Source: Burkholderia sp. L27(2015) (GTDB lineage: Bacteria; Pseudomonadota; Gammaproteobacteria; Burkholderiales; Burkholderiaceae). From it: a stretch of 64,000 bases of DNA. The DNA is taken from NCBI RefSeq assembly GCF_009765705.1, contig NZ_LMUX01000004.1, positions 186,001 to 250,000 on the forward strand. The letters are read 5' to 3'. The position numbers and the translations under genes were made by a program. The notes under the pieces were generated by a model. That model worked only from the letters and a program-made list of their open reading frames with translations. It ran no database searches and was not told where the DNA came from. Shown here piece after piece: positions 8,864-16,302 of this stretch; the stretch's first letter is position 1; every line of letters begins with the position of its first letter.

Positions 8864-9871
8864 TTACGGTACGGTGGTGAGTTGCGCCAGCATTGCGTCG
8901 CTGATCTCGATGCCGTCCGCTTGCGCGCGCTCGGCCAGAATGAGGCGGCGCGCGCCCGGCATGCGCACTTCAGCGTCCAATTGCATCATGGCGATCAGCG
9001 TTTCGATGCGTTCCTGGAACACGTCGCTGCCGGCCATCGCGGCCGGGTCTATCACCAGGAATGCCTGGCCAAGACGCGGCCGGTTGCCTTCTTCGGTGAA
9101 GAACGAGTCGGCCTCGAAACCGAATGCCGCACCGGTGAGCGCGCAACACAGAAGCTCGACAACCATCGCCAGCATGGCGCCCTTGAGGCCGCCTGCGGGC
9201 AGCATCATGCCGGCCAACCCTGCGGCGGCATCGGTGGTGGGTTGGCCGTCTTTGTCTAGCGCCCAGCCCAGTGGAATCGGTTCGCCCTTTTTCGCAGCGA
9301 CCATCAACTTGCCGCGTGCCACTTCCGAAAGCGACAAGTCTATCGTCAGCGGCGCCTGATTCTGGCGAGGGAACACGGCCGCGATCGGATTGGTGCCGAA
9401 CAGCGCACGGCGTCCCCCCCAAGCAGGCATCGCAGCCGGCGAATTGCCAAACGCCAGGCCGACCATGCCGGCCGCTGCGACTGCTTCCAGGTGGTAGGCC
9501 GCCGCTCCGAAATGGTGGCTGCGAGCAACCCCGACAAACGCGCAGCCGCATTCGCGTGCACGCGCGATCGCTTCCTGCACGGCCAGTGCGCACGCCGGAA
9601 AGGCCAGTCCTTCATCGGCATCCACCAGGCACGCGCCGCGTTTCTGGGTGCCGTTGGTCACCACACGCGCTTGCGCTTGACCATTGACTCGGCCATGCCG
9701 CAAGTGCCCGGCATATTGGGTGACGCGCGACAGGCCGTGCGAGGCCAGCCCTTGCGCTTCCGCTGCGACCAGGGCGACCGCGGTGGCTTGCGCCATCGGT
9801 TCGGAGGCACCGGCATGACGCAGCGCTTGAGCTGCAAGATCCTGCAATTGAGTGATCGAAAGTTTGGGCAT
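8864..9871 (-). CDS. LDH2/MDH2-family oxidoreductase, candidate sulfolactate dehydrogenase (ComC-like)
   Basis: 335 residues. The fold is that of the malate/L-lactate/ureidoglycolate dehydrogenase family, not the classical Rossmann LDH. The active-site region is GVARSHHFGAAAYH, with GTNPIAAVFP and PAGGLKGAMLAMVVELL as further marks. ComC, the (R)-sulfolactate dehydrogenase of sulfolactate degraders and coenzyme M makers, belongs here, and the neighbours (suyAB, sulfonate importer, TauE) point to it. Malate or another 2-hydroxyacid remains possible. A terminator-like hairpin lies upstream, so it may have its own promoter or depend on readthrough. Confidence 0.78.
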   Translation of the reverse strand: MPKLSITQLQDLAAQALRHAGASEPMAQATAVALVAAEAQGLASHGLSRVTQYAGHLRHGRVNGQAQARVVTNGTQKRGACLVDADEGLAFPACALAVQEAIARARECGCAFVGVARSHHFGAAAYHLEAVAAAGMVGLAFGNSPAAMPAWGGRRALFGTNPIAAVFPRQNQAPLTIDLSLSEVARGKLMVAAKKGEPIPLGWALDKDGQPTTDAAAGLAGMMLPAGGLKGAMLAMVVELLCCALTGAAFGFEADSFFTEEGNRPRLGQAFLVIDPAAMAGSDVFQERIETLIAMMQLDAEVRMPGARRLILAERAQADGIEISDAMLAQLTTVP

Positions 9872-9894
9872 CGACTAAAAAAACTTGATTGAAT

Positions 9895-9916
9895 AAAAAA
9901 GGCCGCACGAGCGGCA
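9895..9916 (-). terminator. Rho-independent terminator after the ABC permease gene
   Basis: On the minus strand GCCGC-TCGT-GCGGC forms a short GC stem followed by CTTTTTT. It lies between the permease stop (9969) and the dehydrogenase start (9871), so it should separate, at least partly, the importer genes from the dehydrogenase/exporter pair. Confidence 0.7.
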
Positions 9917-9968
9917 CTAACGACTGCAGCACCGCAGGAACCGCGCGACCTCGTCGGTGATGAATCGC

Positions 9969-10847
9969 TTAGTTCTGCATGCCCCATTTGCGCACGGTGC
10001 GGTTTTCGATCACCCGGAAAATCAGGTTCTCGACGACCAGTCCGATCAAGATCACAGTGAACAGGCCGGCAAACACATTGGCGATTTCGAGCTCGTTCTT
10101 GTTCTCATAGATGTACCAGCCGAGGCCGCCGGAGCCGGAGCTCACGCCAAACACCAATTCGGAGGCGATCAATGTGCGCCACGCAAACGCCCAGCCTATC
10201 TTCAGGCCGGTGAGTATGGATGGAAAGGCTGCAGGAATCAGGATTTTCGCGACATACGGCAAACCGCGCAAGCCATAGTTCTTGCCCACCATGCGCATGG
10301 TGGTAGAAACGGAAAGAAAGCCCGAATGCGTATTCAGTGCAACCGACCACAGCACCGAATGCACCAGCACGAATATCAAACTGCCGCTGCCCAAGCCGAA
10401 CCAGATCAGCGCGATCGGCAACAGGGCGATGGCCGGCAGTGGATTGAACATCGAGGTCAGCGTTTCGAGCAGATCGGTGCCGATGCGCGAGGCGATGCCC
10501 AGAGCGGTGAGCAGCGCCGCCAACACAATACCGATCGAATAACCCACCAGCAGCGTTTTCAGCGAGGCCCAGACCTTGATCAGCAATTCGCCGCTGGCAA
10601 TGCCCTTGATAAAGGCGACGTTGGTCGCGATAAAGGTTGGGAACAGCAGTTCGTTGTTGAGCATCCGCGCGCCGATTTCCCAGATCACTGCGAGCAGTAT
10701 CAGGATCGCAACCTTGCGCAACGCGGCGATGTTATAGATCCGCTCGAACGACGACAGGGGCTTTTCAACTACGCCGAACGCCGAGGAGGCGATGGTCGTG
10801 CGATGAATTTCGGGCCGGCTGACCAGCATTGCGTCCTTGTCATCCAT
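9969..10847 (-). CDS. ABC transporter permease, TauC/SsuC type
   Basis: About 292 residues from the ATG at 10847, which overlaps the end of the ATPase gene by 8 bp; an in-frame codon at 10925 would add 26 unrelated residues. Six hydrophobic segments are visible, and the ATPase-contacting loop reads IASELVFGVSSGSGGLGW, typical of taurine/alkanesulfonate/nitrate permeases. With the ATPase and the binding protein it makes a complete importer. Being sandwiched between suyAB and a ComC-like gene, it probably imports sulfolactate or a precursor sulfonate (inference). Confidence 0.85.
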   Translation of the reverse strand: MDDKDAMLVSRPEIHRTTIASSAFGVVEKPLSSFERIYNIAALRKVAILILLAVIWEIGARMLNNELLFPTFIATNVAFIKGIASGELLIKVWASLKTLLVGYSIGIVLAALLTALGIASRIGTDLLETLTSMFNPLPAIALLPIALIWFGLGSGSLIFVLVHSVLWSVALNTHSGFLSVSTTMRMVGKNYGLRGLPYVAKILIPAAFPSILTGLKIGWAFAWRTLIASELVFGVSSGSGGLGWYIYENKNELEIANVFAGLFTVILIGLVVENLIFRVIENRTVRKWGMQN

Positions 10848-11646
10848 GATGGGTTTCCTCTTCGATTTCGTCGGAGAACAGCATGGCGTGGATGTGCGCT
10901 TCCAGCGCCTTGGCCTCTTGACCATCGATTCGGTCGCGCGGCACGCTGGCCAACTCGGCCTTGACTTGGCCCGGATGTGGCGAGAGCAACAGGATGCGGC
11001 TGCCGCATTTGATGGCCTCGGGGATCGAATGGGTCACGAACAGCACCGTGAAATGCGTGTCGTCCCATAGCTGCAGTAGCTCATCCTGCATCTTGCGGCG
11101 CGTAAGCGCATCGAGTGCGGCGTACGGCTCGTCCATCAGCAGTATGTCGGGCTCCATCGCCATGCCGCGCGCAATCGCCACCCGCTGCTTCATGCCGCCT
11201 GACAACATATGCGGATGGTGATTGCAGAACTTCGCGAGCTTGACCTTCTCGATGTACTGCATGGCTTTGTCTTCGGCGGCCTTGCCCGACAGTTTGTGCG
11301 AAGCCAGCAGTGGAAACATGACGTTTTCCTTCACGGTCTTCCACGGCAGCAACTGGTCGAACTCCTGAAACACCATCATGCGGTCCGGGCCGGGCTTCTT
11401 GATCACATTCCCTTTGAGGCGAATCTCGCCTTCAGTGGGGGTGAGATATCCGCCCACGGCTTTGAGCAAGGTCGATTTGCCGCAGCCTGAAGGCCCAAGC
11501 AGTACATAGCGGTCGGACTTGAAAACCTGGAAATCGATGCGATAGGTAGCGGTGACCAGATGCTCTTTGGTCTTGTACTGCAAGGTCACTCCGCTCACGT
11601 CGAGCAGAGGTGCGGAGCTGGGAATCGGGTTGGCACTCATATCCAT
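10840..11646 (-). CDS. ABC transporter ATP-binding protein, TauB/SsuB type
   Basis: 268 residues. Walker A is LLGPSGCGKSTLL, the signature is LSGGMKQRVAIARG, Walker B is ILLMDEPYAALDA, and the switch His is in VTHSIPEA. Length and motifs fit the taurine/sulfonate/nitrate importer ATPases. It overlaps the permease gene by 8 bp. The preceding gene in transcription order is the binding protein, from which a strong intercistronic hairpin separates it. Confidence 0.87.
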   Translation of the reverse strand: MDMSANPIPSSAPLLDVSGVTLQYKTKEHLVTATYRIDFQVFKSDRYVLLGPSGCGKSTLLKAVGGYLTPTEGEIRLKGNVIKKPGPDRMMVFQEFDQLLPWKTVKENVMFPLLASHKLSGKAAEDKAMQYIEKVKLAKFCNHHPHMLSGGMKQRVAIARGMAMEPDILLMDEPYAALDALTRRKMQDELLQLWDDTHFTVLFVTHSIPEAIKCGSRILLLSPHPGQVKAELASVPRDRIDGQEAKALEAHIHAMLFSDEIEEETHHG

Positions 11647-11670
11647 ACAGGCACTCCGGGAGCAAAAGCG

Positions 11671-11696
11671 AAAAAGGCGCGGCGGTGGGCCGCGCC
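11671..11696 (-). terminator. Intercistronic hairpin with T run after the binding-protein gene
   Basis: GGCGCGGC and GCCGCGCC form a perfect 8-bp stem with a 5-base loop. On the minus strand it is followed by TTTTT. It lies between the binding-protein stop (11748) and the ATPase start (11646). Such elements often let the binding protein be made in excess over the membrane parts. Confidence 0.65.
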
Positions 11697-11747
11697 GCTT
11701 CGCGTGTTCATCAGCTACTAGCCATATGCGTTTGCGCGCTGCGCCCT

Positions 11748-12755
11748 TCAGCTACCGGGCAGTGCGTAAACTTCGGGAAAGAAAAGGTCCTTCCATGAGG
11801 TGGGCTGTGCCTTGATCGATCCGATCTTGTTCATGAAGTCGACATACTTCAGGACATTCTGCGGCGTGGTTGTAAAGACCACATTCGGATCGTTCAGCAT
11901 ACCCAGGATGTGAGCCTTGGTGTCCTTGTCCTTGGAGATGCGCAGGTAAGCATCGGCAGCCCAGGGCTTGTCCTTGTTGATCTGGCCGATGGCGTCATTG
12001 AGCGCCTTGAAGAACGCCGCGTACACCTTGGGGTTTTCGTTCCTGAATTTGGTGGTGGTCCAGATCAGGTTGAAGCTGGCTGGGCCGCCCAGCACCTGAT
12101 AGGAGTCGAGCACCGTGTGGATGTGCGGCGCCGCGAGTTCCTGGTACTGAAATGGCGGGGAACTGAAGTGTCCGGTGATCTCGCTGTTGCCTGAGAGCAG
12201 TGCGGTTTCGCCATCCGGATGGCTCATCGATACCGTGAGGGAGTCGAGCTTGTTTTGTTGGCCGGGCCCGAACGCCTGTTCGGCTGCCATCTGCAACGTG
12301 ACGGCCTGGATCGAGACCTTGACCGCCGGCAGCGCAATCTTGTCCTTGTCGGTAAAGTCCTTGATGGTTTTGACGTTGGGATTATTCGTCGTCAGATAAA
12401 GCGGCATCGAGTTCAGCCCCGATACTGCCTTGATCTGGTAGTTGGTGCGCGTCTTGGCCCATAGCGTGATCAGTGGAGCCACGCCGCCCGAGGCGAAATG
12501 CAGGCTGCCCGATAGCAGCGCGTCATTCATCACATTGCCGCCGGCAAATTTGGCCCAATTCACCTTGAGGTCCGGGATGCCTTCTTCCTTCGCGTATTTC
12601 TCGACCAGCTTTTGGTCGTCCATGATCATCAGCGGCAGATAACTAATGCCGTACTGCTCGGCCACTTCCAGTTCGCTGACTTCAGCGTACGACGGCGTTG
12701 CCAGCGCCATAAATGCGGTGGCCACGGATATGGCCAGGACTGATGTGAGCTTCAC
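11748..12755 (-). CDS. Periplasmic substrate-binding protein of the sulfonate-type ABC importer
   Basis: 335 residues. A clear Sec signal peptide (MKLTSVLAISVATAFMALAT, cleavage near SYA-EV) precedes an NMT1/TauA/SsuA-like two-lobed domain. SGGVAPLITLWAKT and the IKDFTDKDKIALP segment are typical of binding proteins for taurine, aliphatic sulfonates and pyrimidine precursors. Position between suyB and the importer ATPase argues for a C3 sulfonate ligand; this is not shown by sequence. An intercistronic hairpin region separates it from suyB. Confidence 0.83.
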   Translation of the reverse strand: MKLTSVLAISVATAFMALATPSYAEVSELEVAEQYGISYLPLMIMDDQKLVEKYAKEEGIPDLKVNWAKFAGGNVMNDALLSGSLHFASGGVAPLITLWAKTRTNYQIKAVSGLNSMPLYLTTNNPNVKTIKDFTDKDKIALPAVKVSIQAVTLQMAAEQAFGPGQQNKLDSLTVSMSHPDGETALLSGNSEITGHFSSPPFQYQELAAPHIHTVLDSYQVLGGPASFNLIWTTTKFRNENPKVYAAFFKALNDAIGQINKDKPWAADAYLRISKDKDTKAHILGMLNDPNVVFTTTPQNVLKYVDFMNKIGSIKAQPTSWKDLFFPEVYALPGS

Positions 12756-12825
12756 GGTTGTCTCCTCGTTGCGTGCTCGCTTATTGACGTGCAGTGATAC
12801 GGGCCGTGCGGGACGACGGGAACGG

Positions 12826-12887
12826 AAACAGGGCGTGCGACGCCCTGTTTTACCCGGGAGTATCTGTTAGTCGATACTGTTCCCGGG
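12826..12887 (-). terminator. Two stem-loops between suyB and the binding-protein gene
   Basis: At 12826-12850 an 11-bp perfect stem (AAACAGGGCGT / ACGCCCTGTTT) has a 3-base loop and a short T run on the minus strand. At 12853-12887 CCCGGG arms enclose GTATC/GATAC. The pair sits in the 174-bp gap of an otherwise compact operon, where it could terminate in part or protect the suyAB messenger from decay. Confidence 0.6.
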
Positions 12888-12929
12888 CATGTTCACCATC
12901 TTCCTTATTGTGCTCCTTCTGATTATTTT

Positions 12930-14105
12930 TTATGCGCTTTCGTGAATGCGGGTGAGCACAAATTCACGATGGCCCAACGCTTCAGCCGCGGTCCATTGGC
13001 CGTTGATGGTGGCCATCATGCATTCGAGCAGCTTGTCGCCGGTTTGGTCCAGCGTCAATTCGCGCTGCAGCAGGCCGGAACAGTCCACGTCCATGTGTTC
13101 GCCCATCAGGCGGACGGTACGCGGGTTGGCGCACAGCTTGATGACCGGCACGATCGGGTTGCCGATCACGTTGCCTTGGCCTGTCGGGAAGAAATGCACG
13201 GCGAAGCCCGAAGCCGCGCACAGCGTGACCATTTCAGCGGCAGCCGAGGAAGAATCCATGAACCACAGGCCCGGATGGGTCGGCTCTTCGCCTTTGTCGA
13301 TCACGCCGTCGACCGTACATTTCTTGCCGATCTTCTGGATGTTGCCCAGCGCTTTTTCTTCGATAGTGGTGAGGCCGCCGGCAATATTGCCCTTGGTCGG
13401 CTGCGACTCCGACAGATCGGTGGTCTTCCAGCGATCGATCATGGCTTGATAGCGGTTGAACATCGACATGAAATCGTCGCGCACCTTATCGTTGGCGCAA
13501 CGCGCCGCAACGATATGTTCGCCACCGGTAATTTCCGAGGTTTCGCCGAACACCAGCGTGGTGCCCAACGGGTGCAGCTTATCGAAGGCGTTGCCCACGG
13601 TCGGGTTGGCGCCGCAGCCGGAGGTGGTGTCCGATTCGCCGCATTTGGTCGACACCCACAAGTCGCTGATCGGGCACTCGACACGATGCAATCCCGTGGC
13701 GTACTGCACGAACTTCTTGGCGGCCTGCGACGCGCGCATGATGGTTTCGTGGTCGCCGTGGCCTTCGATGCCGAAGCCGATGACCGGCTTGCCGGTCTTG
13801 GCGATGCCGTCCACCACTTTCTTGGTCCAGCCGTCTTCGATGCCGATCACGACTACCGCAGCGACGTTCGGGTTGGAGCCCGCGCCGATCAGGGTGCGAA
13901 AGTGCAGGTCGAGGTCGGGTCCGAACTGCAGACGTCCATACGGGTGGGGAATCGCCATGGTGCCCTTGATGGCGGTGGCCACGGCTTCGCAGGCGGCGTT
14001 GGAAAGGTCGTCCAACGGCAGGATCAGGACGTGGTTGCGCACGCCGACGCGGCCGTTGTCGCGGCGATAACCGCGGAAGGTGGTGTTCTTGTCGATAACT
14101 GGCAT
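12930..14105 (-). CDS. suyB: UxaA/GarD-family lyase large subunit, probable (R)-sulfolactate sulfo-lyase beta subunit
   Basis: 391 residues. It opens with [17 protein letters not shown], the hallmark of the altronate/galactarate dehydratase large domain, with conserved cysteine-rich [11 protein letters not shown] near residue 155 and [15 protein letters not shown] near 315. Altronate dehydratases are usually about 500 residues with a fused SAF domain; here the SAF part is a separate gene, as in SuyA/SuyB. SuyAB cleaves sulfolactate to pyruvate and sulfite. The TauABC-like importer, ComC-like dehydrogenase and TauE-like exporter downstream favour this reading over a sugar-acid dehydratase. A Fe-dependent active site is expected from the family. 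Confidence 0.72.
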   Translation of the reverse strand: MPVIDKNTTFRGYRRDNGRVGVRNHVLILPLDDLSNAACEAVATAIKGTMAIPHPYGRLQFGPDLDLHFRTLIGAGSNPNVAAVVVIGIEDGWTKKVVDGIAKTGKPVIGFGIEGHGDHETIMRASQAAKKFVQYATGLHRVECPISDLWVSTKCGESDTTSGCGANPTVGNAFDKLHPLGTTLVFGETSEITGGEHIVAARCANDKVRDDFMSMFNRYQAMIDRWKTTDLSESQPTKGNIAGGLTTIEEKALGNIQKIGKKCTVDGVIDKGEEPTHPGLWFMDSSSAAAEMVTLCAASGFAVHFFPTGQGNVIGNPIVPVIKLCANPRTVRLMGEHMDVDCSGLLQRELTLDQTGDKLLECMMATINGQWTAAEALGHREFVLTRIHESA

Positions 14106-14261
14106 TTAAGAATTCCTTGATGAATAAGGGCGCAAATGAGGTGCACATTCGGGCATGCGCTTTTGAGCCGCGCTAGGGAGCTGCGCTCGTAGCTGCGCTT
14201 CTGAGCCCGATTTCGGCGCTACCTCAATGGAATGCGGAACGTCGCAAGGTCGTAGCGTGAA

Positions 14262-14543
14262 TTACCAGCGCTTGGTCTTGATGTTGTGCACGTGCGCGTG
14301 TTCGCCGGCCTTGATAGGCGCGACCACTTTGCCGATGTCCACGCCGTATTTGTAGACCGTGTCGCCGACTGCCATGCTCTTGAGCGCAACCTTGTGCCCG
14401 ATGGGAATTTCCTGCACAGCCTTGACCGAGATGGTGCGGTCTTCATCCATGATCCAAGCGGTCAACTCGGTGCCGGCCTGGATACCCTCGACGACCGCCA
14501 CTGCGACCGTGTCTTTTGCGTCGTGCAACACAACGTGAATCAT
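14262..14543 (-). CDS. suyA: SAF-domain small subunit, probable (R)-sulfolactate sulfo-lyase alpha subunit
   Basis: 93 residues, a lone SAF domain (HDAKDTVAVAVVEGIQAG, then IPIGHKVALKSMAVGD and the YGVDIGKVVAPIKAGEHAH end). In the UxaA family this domain is either fused to, or encoded beside, the large subunit. Here it is the first gene of the minus-strand operon, with suyB 156 bp downstream. The start has a strong GGAGGAA eight bases before ATG. A sigma-70 promoter and a GntR-like operator lie just upstream. The same domain in an altronate dehydratase would look alike, so the name rests on context. Confidence 0.72.
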   Translation of the reverse strand: MIHVVLHDAKDTVAVAVVEGIQAGTELTAWIMDEDRTISVKAVQEIPIGHKVALKSMAVGDTVYKYGVDIGKVVAPIKAGEHAHVHNIKTKRW

Positions 14544-14593
14544 GCGACATTCCTCCGTAATGAATAGCGCGTTAAATGGTTAAAGCGTAAATC

Positions 14594-14622
14594 ATCATAG
14601 GCGCGCAAATCGTCGAAGTCAA
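14594..14622 (-). promoter_or_regulatory. Sigma-70 promoter of the suy operon
   Basis: On the minus strand TTGACT (14622-14617) and TATGAT (14599-14594) are separated by exactly 17 bp, close to the TTGACA/TATAAT consensus. It lies about 50 bp upstream of the suyA ATG. The -35 box overlaps the operator-like element at 14619-14640, which suggests repression by blocking polymerase. Confidence 0.65.
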
Positions 14623-14640
14623 CTATATGATTCAGATGAG
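14619..14640 (-). promoter_or_regulatory. 22-bp operator-like element upstream of suyA (copy 2)
   Basis: It matches the element at 1677-1698 upstream of the GntR gene at 20 of 22 positions. The core ATATGATTCAGAT is a near-palindrome around a central T. It overlaps the -35 box of the suyA promoter. The gap 14544-14871 (328 bp) is shared with the divergent dctA-like gene; apart from this element and the promoter I see nothing else certain in it. Confidence 0.62.
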
Positions 14641-14871
14641 TTGAACGAATTGCGATGCTCTGCCATAATCGATTCGAAGGGAGTTCAAGCTCGCAAGCAG
14701 GGCTAGATAAAAAGCAGAACCGAAAGTAAAACCAAAAGTAGAACCCGCGGGATACACGCGGGTCTACCCCACGGATTCGGCCTTTCGCGCGACACATCCG
14801 GCATACGACCGGCACACACCAGCGCGCTGCTATCGGGCGGTCGCGCTGTCACAAATGGAGGAGACACCATT

Positions 14872-16251
14872 TTGCGCTTGCTTAAACATCTTTATGTCCA
14901 GGTCCTGATTGGCTTGGTGGCCGGAATTCTGGTCGGGTATTTCGCGCCGGCCTTCGGGATCGAAGTCAAGCCGTTAGGCGACACTTTTATTCGTTTGATC
15001 AAGATGCTGATTACCCTAGTGATCTTTTGCACTGTGTCGATCGGCATCGCGAAAATGGAAAGTCTCAAGAGCGTCGGCCGGGTCGGCATGAAGACCATTC
15101 TTTACTTCGAAGCGGTGACGACTGTGGCGCTGGTGATAGGGCTGGTGGTCGCCAACCTGGTGCATCCGGGCGCGGGCCTGAACATCGACCCGAAGACACT
15201 GGACACGCACTCGCTGAGTCAATATGTGGCGGAGGTCCACACCGCGGCGAATTCCAGTTTCCTCGAAGAAATCGTGCCGAACTCGGTGGTGGGGGCGTTT
15301 GCGCGCGGCAATCTTTTGCAGGTGCTGATGTTCTCGGTGCTGTTCGGCATCGCGCTGTCGATGATGGGCCGGCGTAGCCAGTTTCTGGCCACCACCGTCG
15401 AGCAATTCGGCGAAGTGCTGATGCGCATCGTTGAAATGATCATGAAGTTGGCGCCATTGGGTGCGTTCGGCGCCATGGCGTTTACGGTCGGGCGTTACGG
15501 CATCGGTACCTTGCAGCAGTTGGGCTTGCTGATCGTGTGCTTTTACATCACCAGCATTTTATTCATCGTGCTGGTGCTGGGCACGATTTGCCGTTGCGTG
15601 GGCGTAGGGCTGTGGCCGATGCTGAAGTATCTGCGCGAAGAAATTTTCATTGTGCTGGGTACGTCGACCACCGAGTCAGTGCTGCCGCGCTTGATGGTCA
15701 AGCTTGAGCGGCTGGGCTGTTCGCGTACTGTCGTCGGGCTGGTGCTGCCGACCGGTTATTCGTTCAACCTCGACGGAGCGGCGATCTATTTGACGATGAC
15801 TTCGTTGTTCATCGCGCAGGCGACCAATACGCATTTGTCGCTGTGGCAGCAGATCGGCTTGCTGGCGATCCTGATGCTGACGTCGAAGGGCGGGGCGGGG
15901 GTGGCGGGTGCCGCGCTCGTGGCACTCACGGCTACGCTGTCTTCGCACAACATCATTCCTGTGGCCGGCATCACGCTGATCCTTGGTATCGATCGGATAC
16001 TCAATGAGATTCGCGCTATCGTTAATCTGATCGGCAATGCGGTGGCGACGCTGGTTGTGGCGCGCTGGGAGGGGGCGCTAGATTTGGTGCGGGCGCGGGC
16101 GGTTCTTGCGGGCGAGTTTGTGCCGCAGGACGAGGTTGAGGATGAGCCCACGCTGGGCGATCAGCCTGTGGGCGATCCGTCCCGCGCTGGGATGGCACAT
16201 CACTATGGGAATGAAAGCGTGATTTTGAAGTCTGCCTCTGGGCCACGCTGA
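14872..16251 (+). CDS. dctA: DctA-family C4-dicarboxylate/cation symporter
   Basis: 459 residues. The DAACS fold shows as repeated hydrophobic helices, the serine-rich LGTSTTESVLPRL hairpin loop, the GYSFNLDGAAIYL helix and the second hairpin SKGGAGVAGAALVAL. It takes up succinate, fumarate and malate with protons or sodium. The start is a TTG at 14872 with GGAGGAGA ten bases upstream; no nearby ATG or GTG is in frame. The last 35 residues are a polar tail. It is divergent from suyA, so the shared gap may control both. Uptake of sulfolactate, a C3 diacid, is conceivable but unproven. Confidence 0.88.
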   Translation: MRLLKHLYVQVLIGLVAGILVGYFAPAFGIEVKPLGDTFIRLIKMLITLVIFCTVSIGIAKMESLKSVGRVGMKTILYFEAVTTVALVIGLVVANLVHPGAGLNIDPKTLDTHSLSQYVAEVHTAANSSFLEEIVPNSVVGAFARGNLLQVLMFSVLFGIALSMMGRRSQFLATTVEQFGEVLMRIVEMIMKLAPLGAFGAMAFTVGRYGIGTLQQLGLLIVCFYITSILFIVLVLGTICRCVGVGLWPMLKYLREEIFIVLGTSTTESVLPRLMVKLERLGCSRTVVGLVLPTGYSFNLDGAAIYLTMTSLFIAQATNTHLSLWQQIGLLAILMLTSKGGAGVAGAALVALTATLSSHNIIPVAGITLILGIDRILNEIRAIVNLIGNAVATLVVARWEGALDLVRARAVLAGEFVPQDEVEDEPTLGDQPVGDPSRAGMAHHYGNESVILKSASGPR

Positions 16252-16302
16252 ACGGCGCTATACACTCGGCGCCGATCGAACCACCCGGTGCTGGAGAGGG
16301 CG

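Noticed and set aside
9957-10964. 335-codon plus-strand frame opposite the ABC permease
   Set aside because: Composition is low in hydrophobic residues and rich in Gln/His/Arg, with no family match; the opposite strand encodes a typical permease.
12942-14120. 392-codon plus-strand frame opposite suyB
   Set aside because: His/Gly/Arg/Ala-rich composition typical of antisense frames in GC-rich genes. suyB itself has clear family motifs.
12930-14543. Reading the SAF plus large subunit as altronate dehydratase
   Set aside because: Possible by family, but the parts are split and surrounded by sulfonate importer, ComC-like and TauE-like genes with no hexuronate gene nearby.
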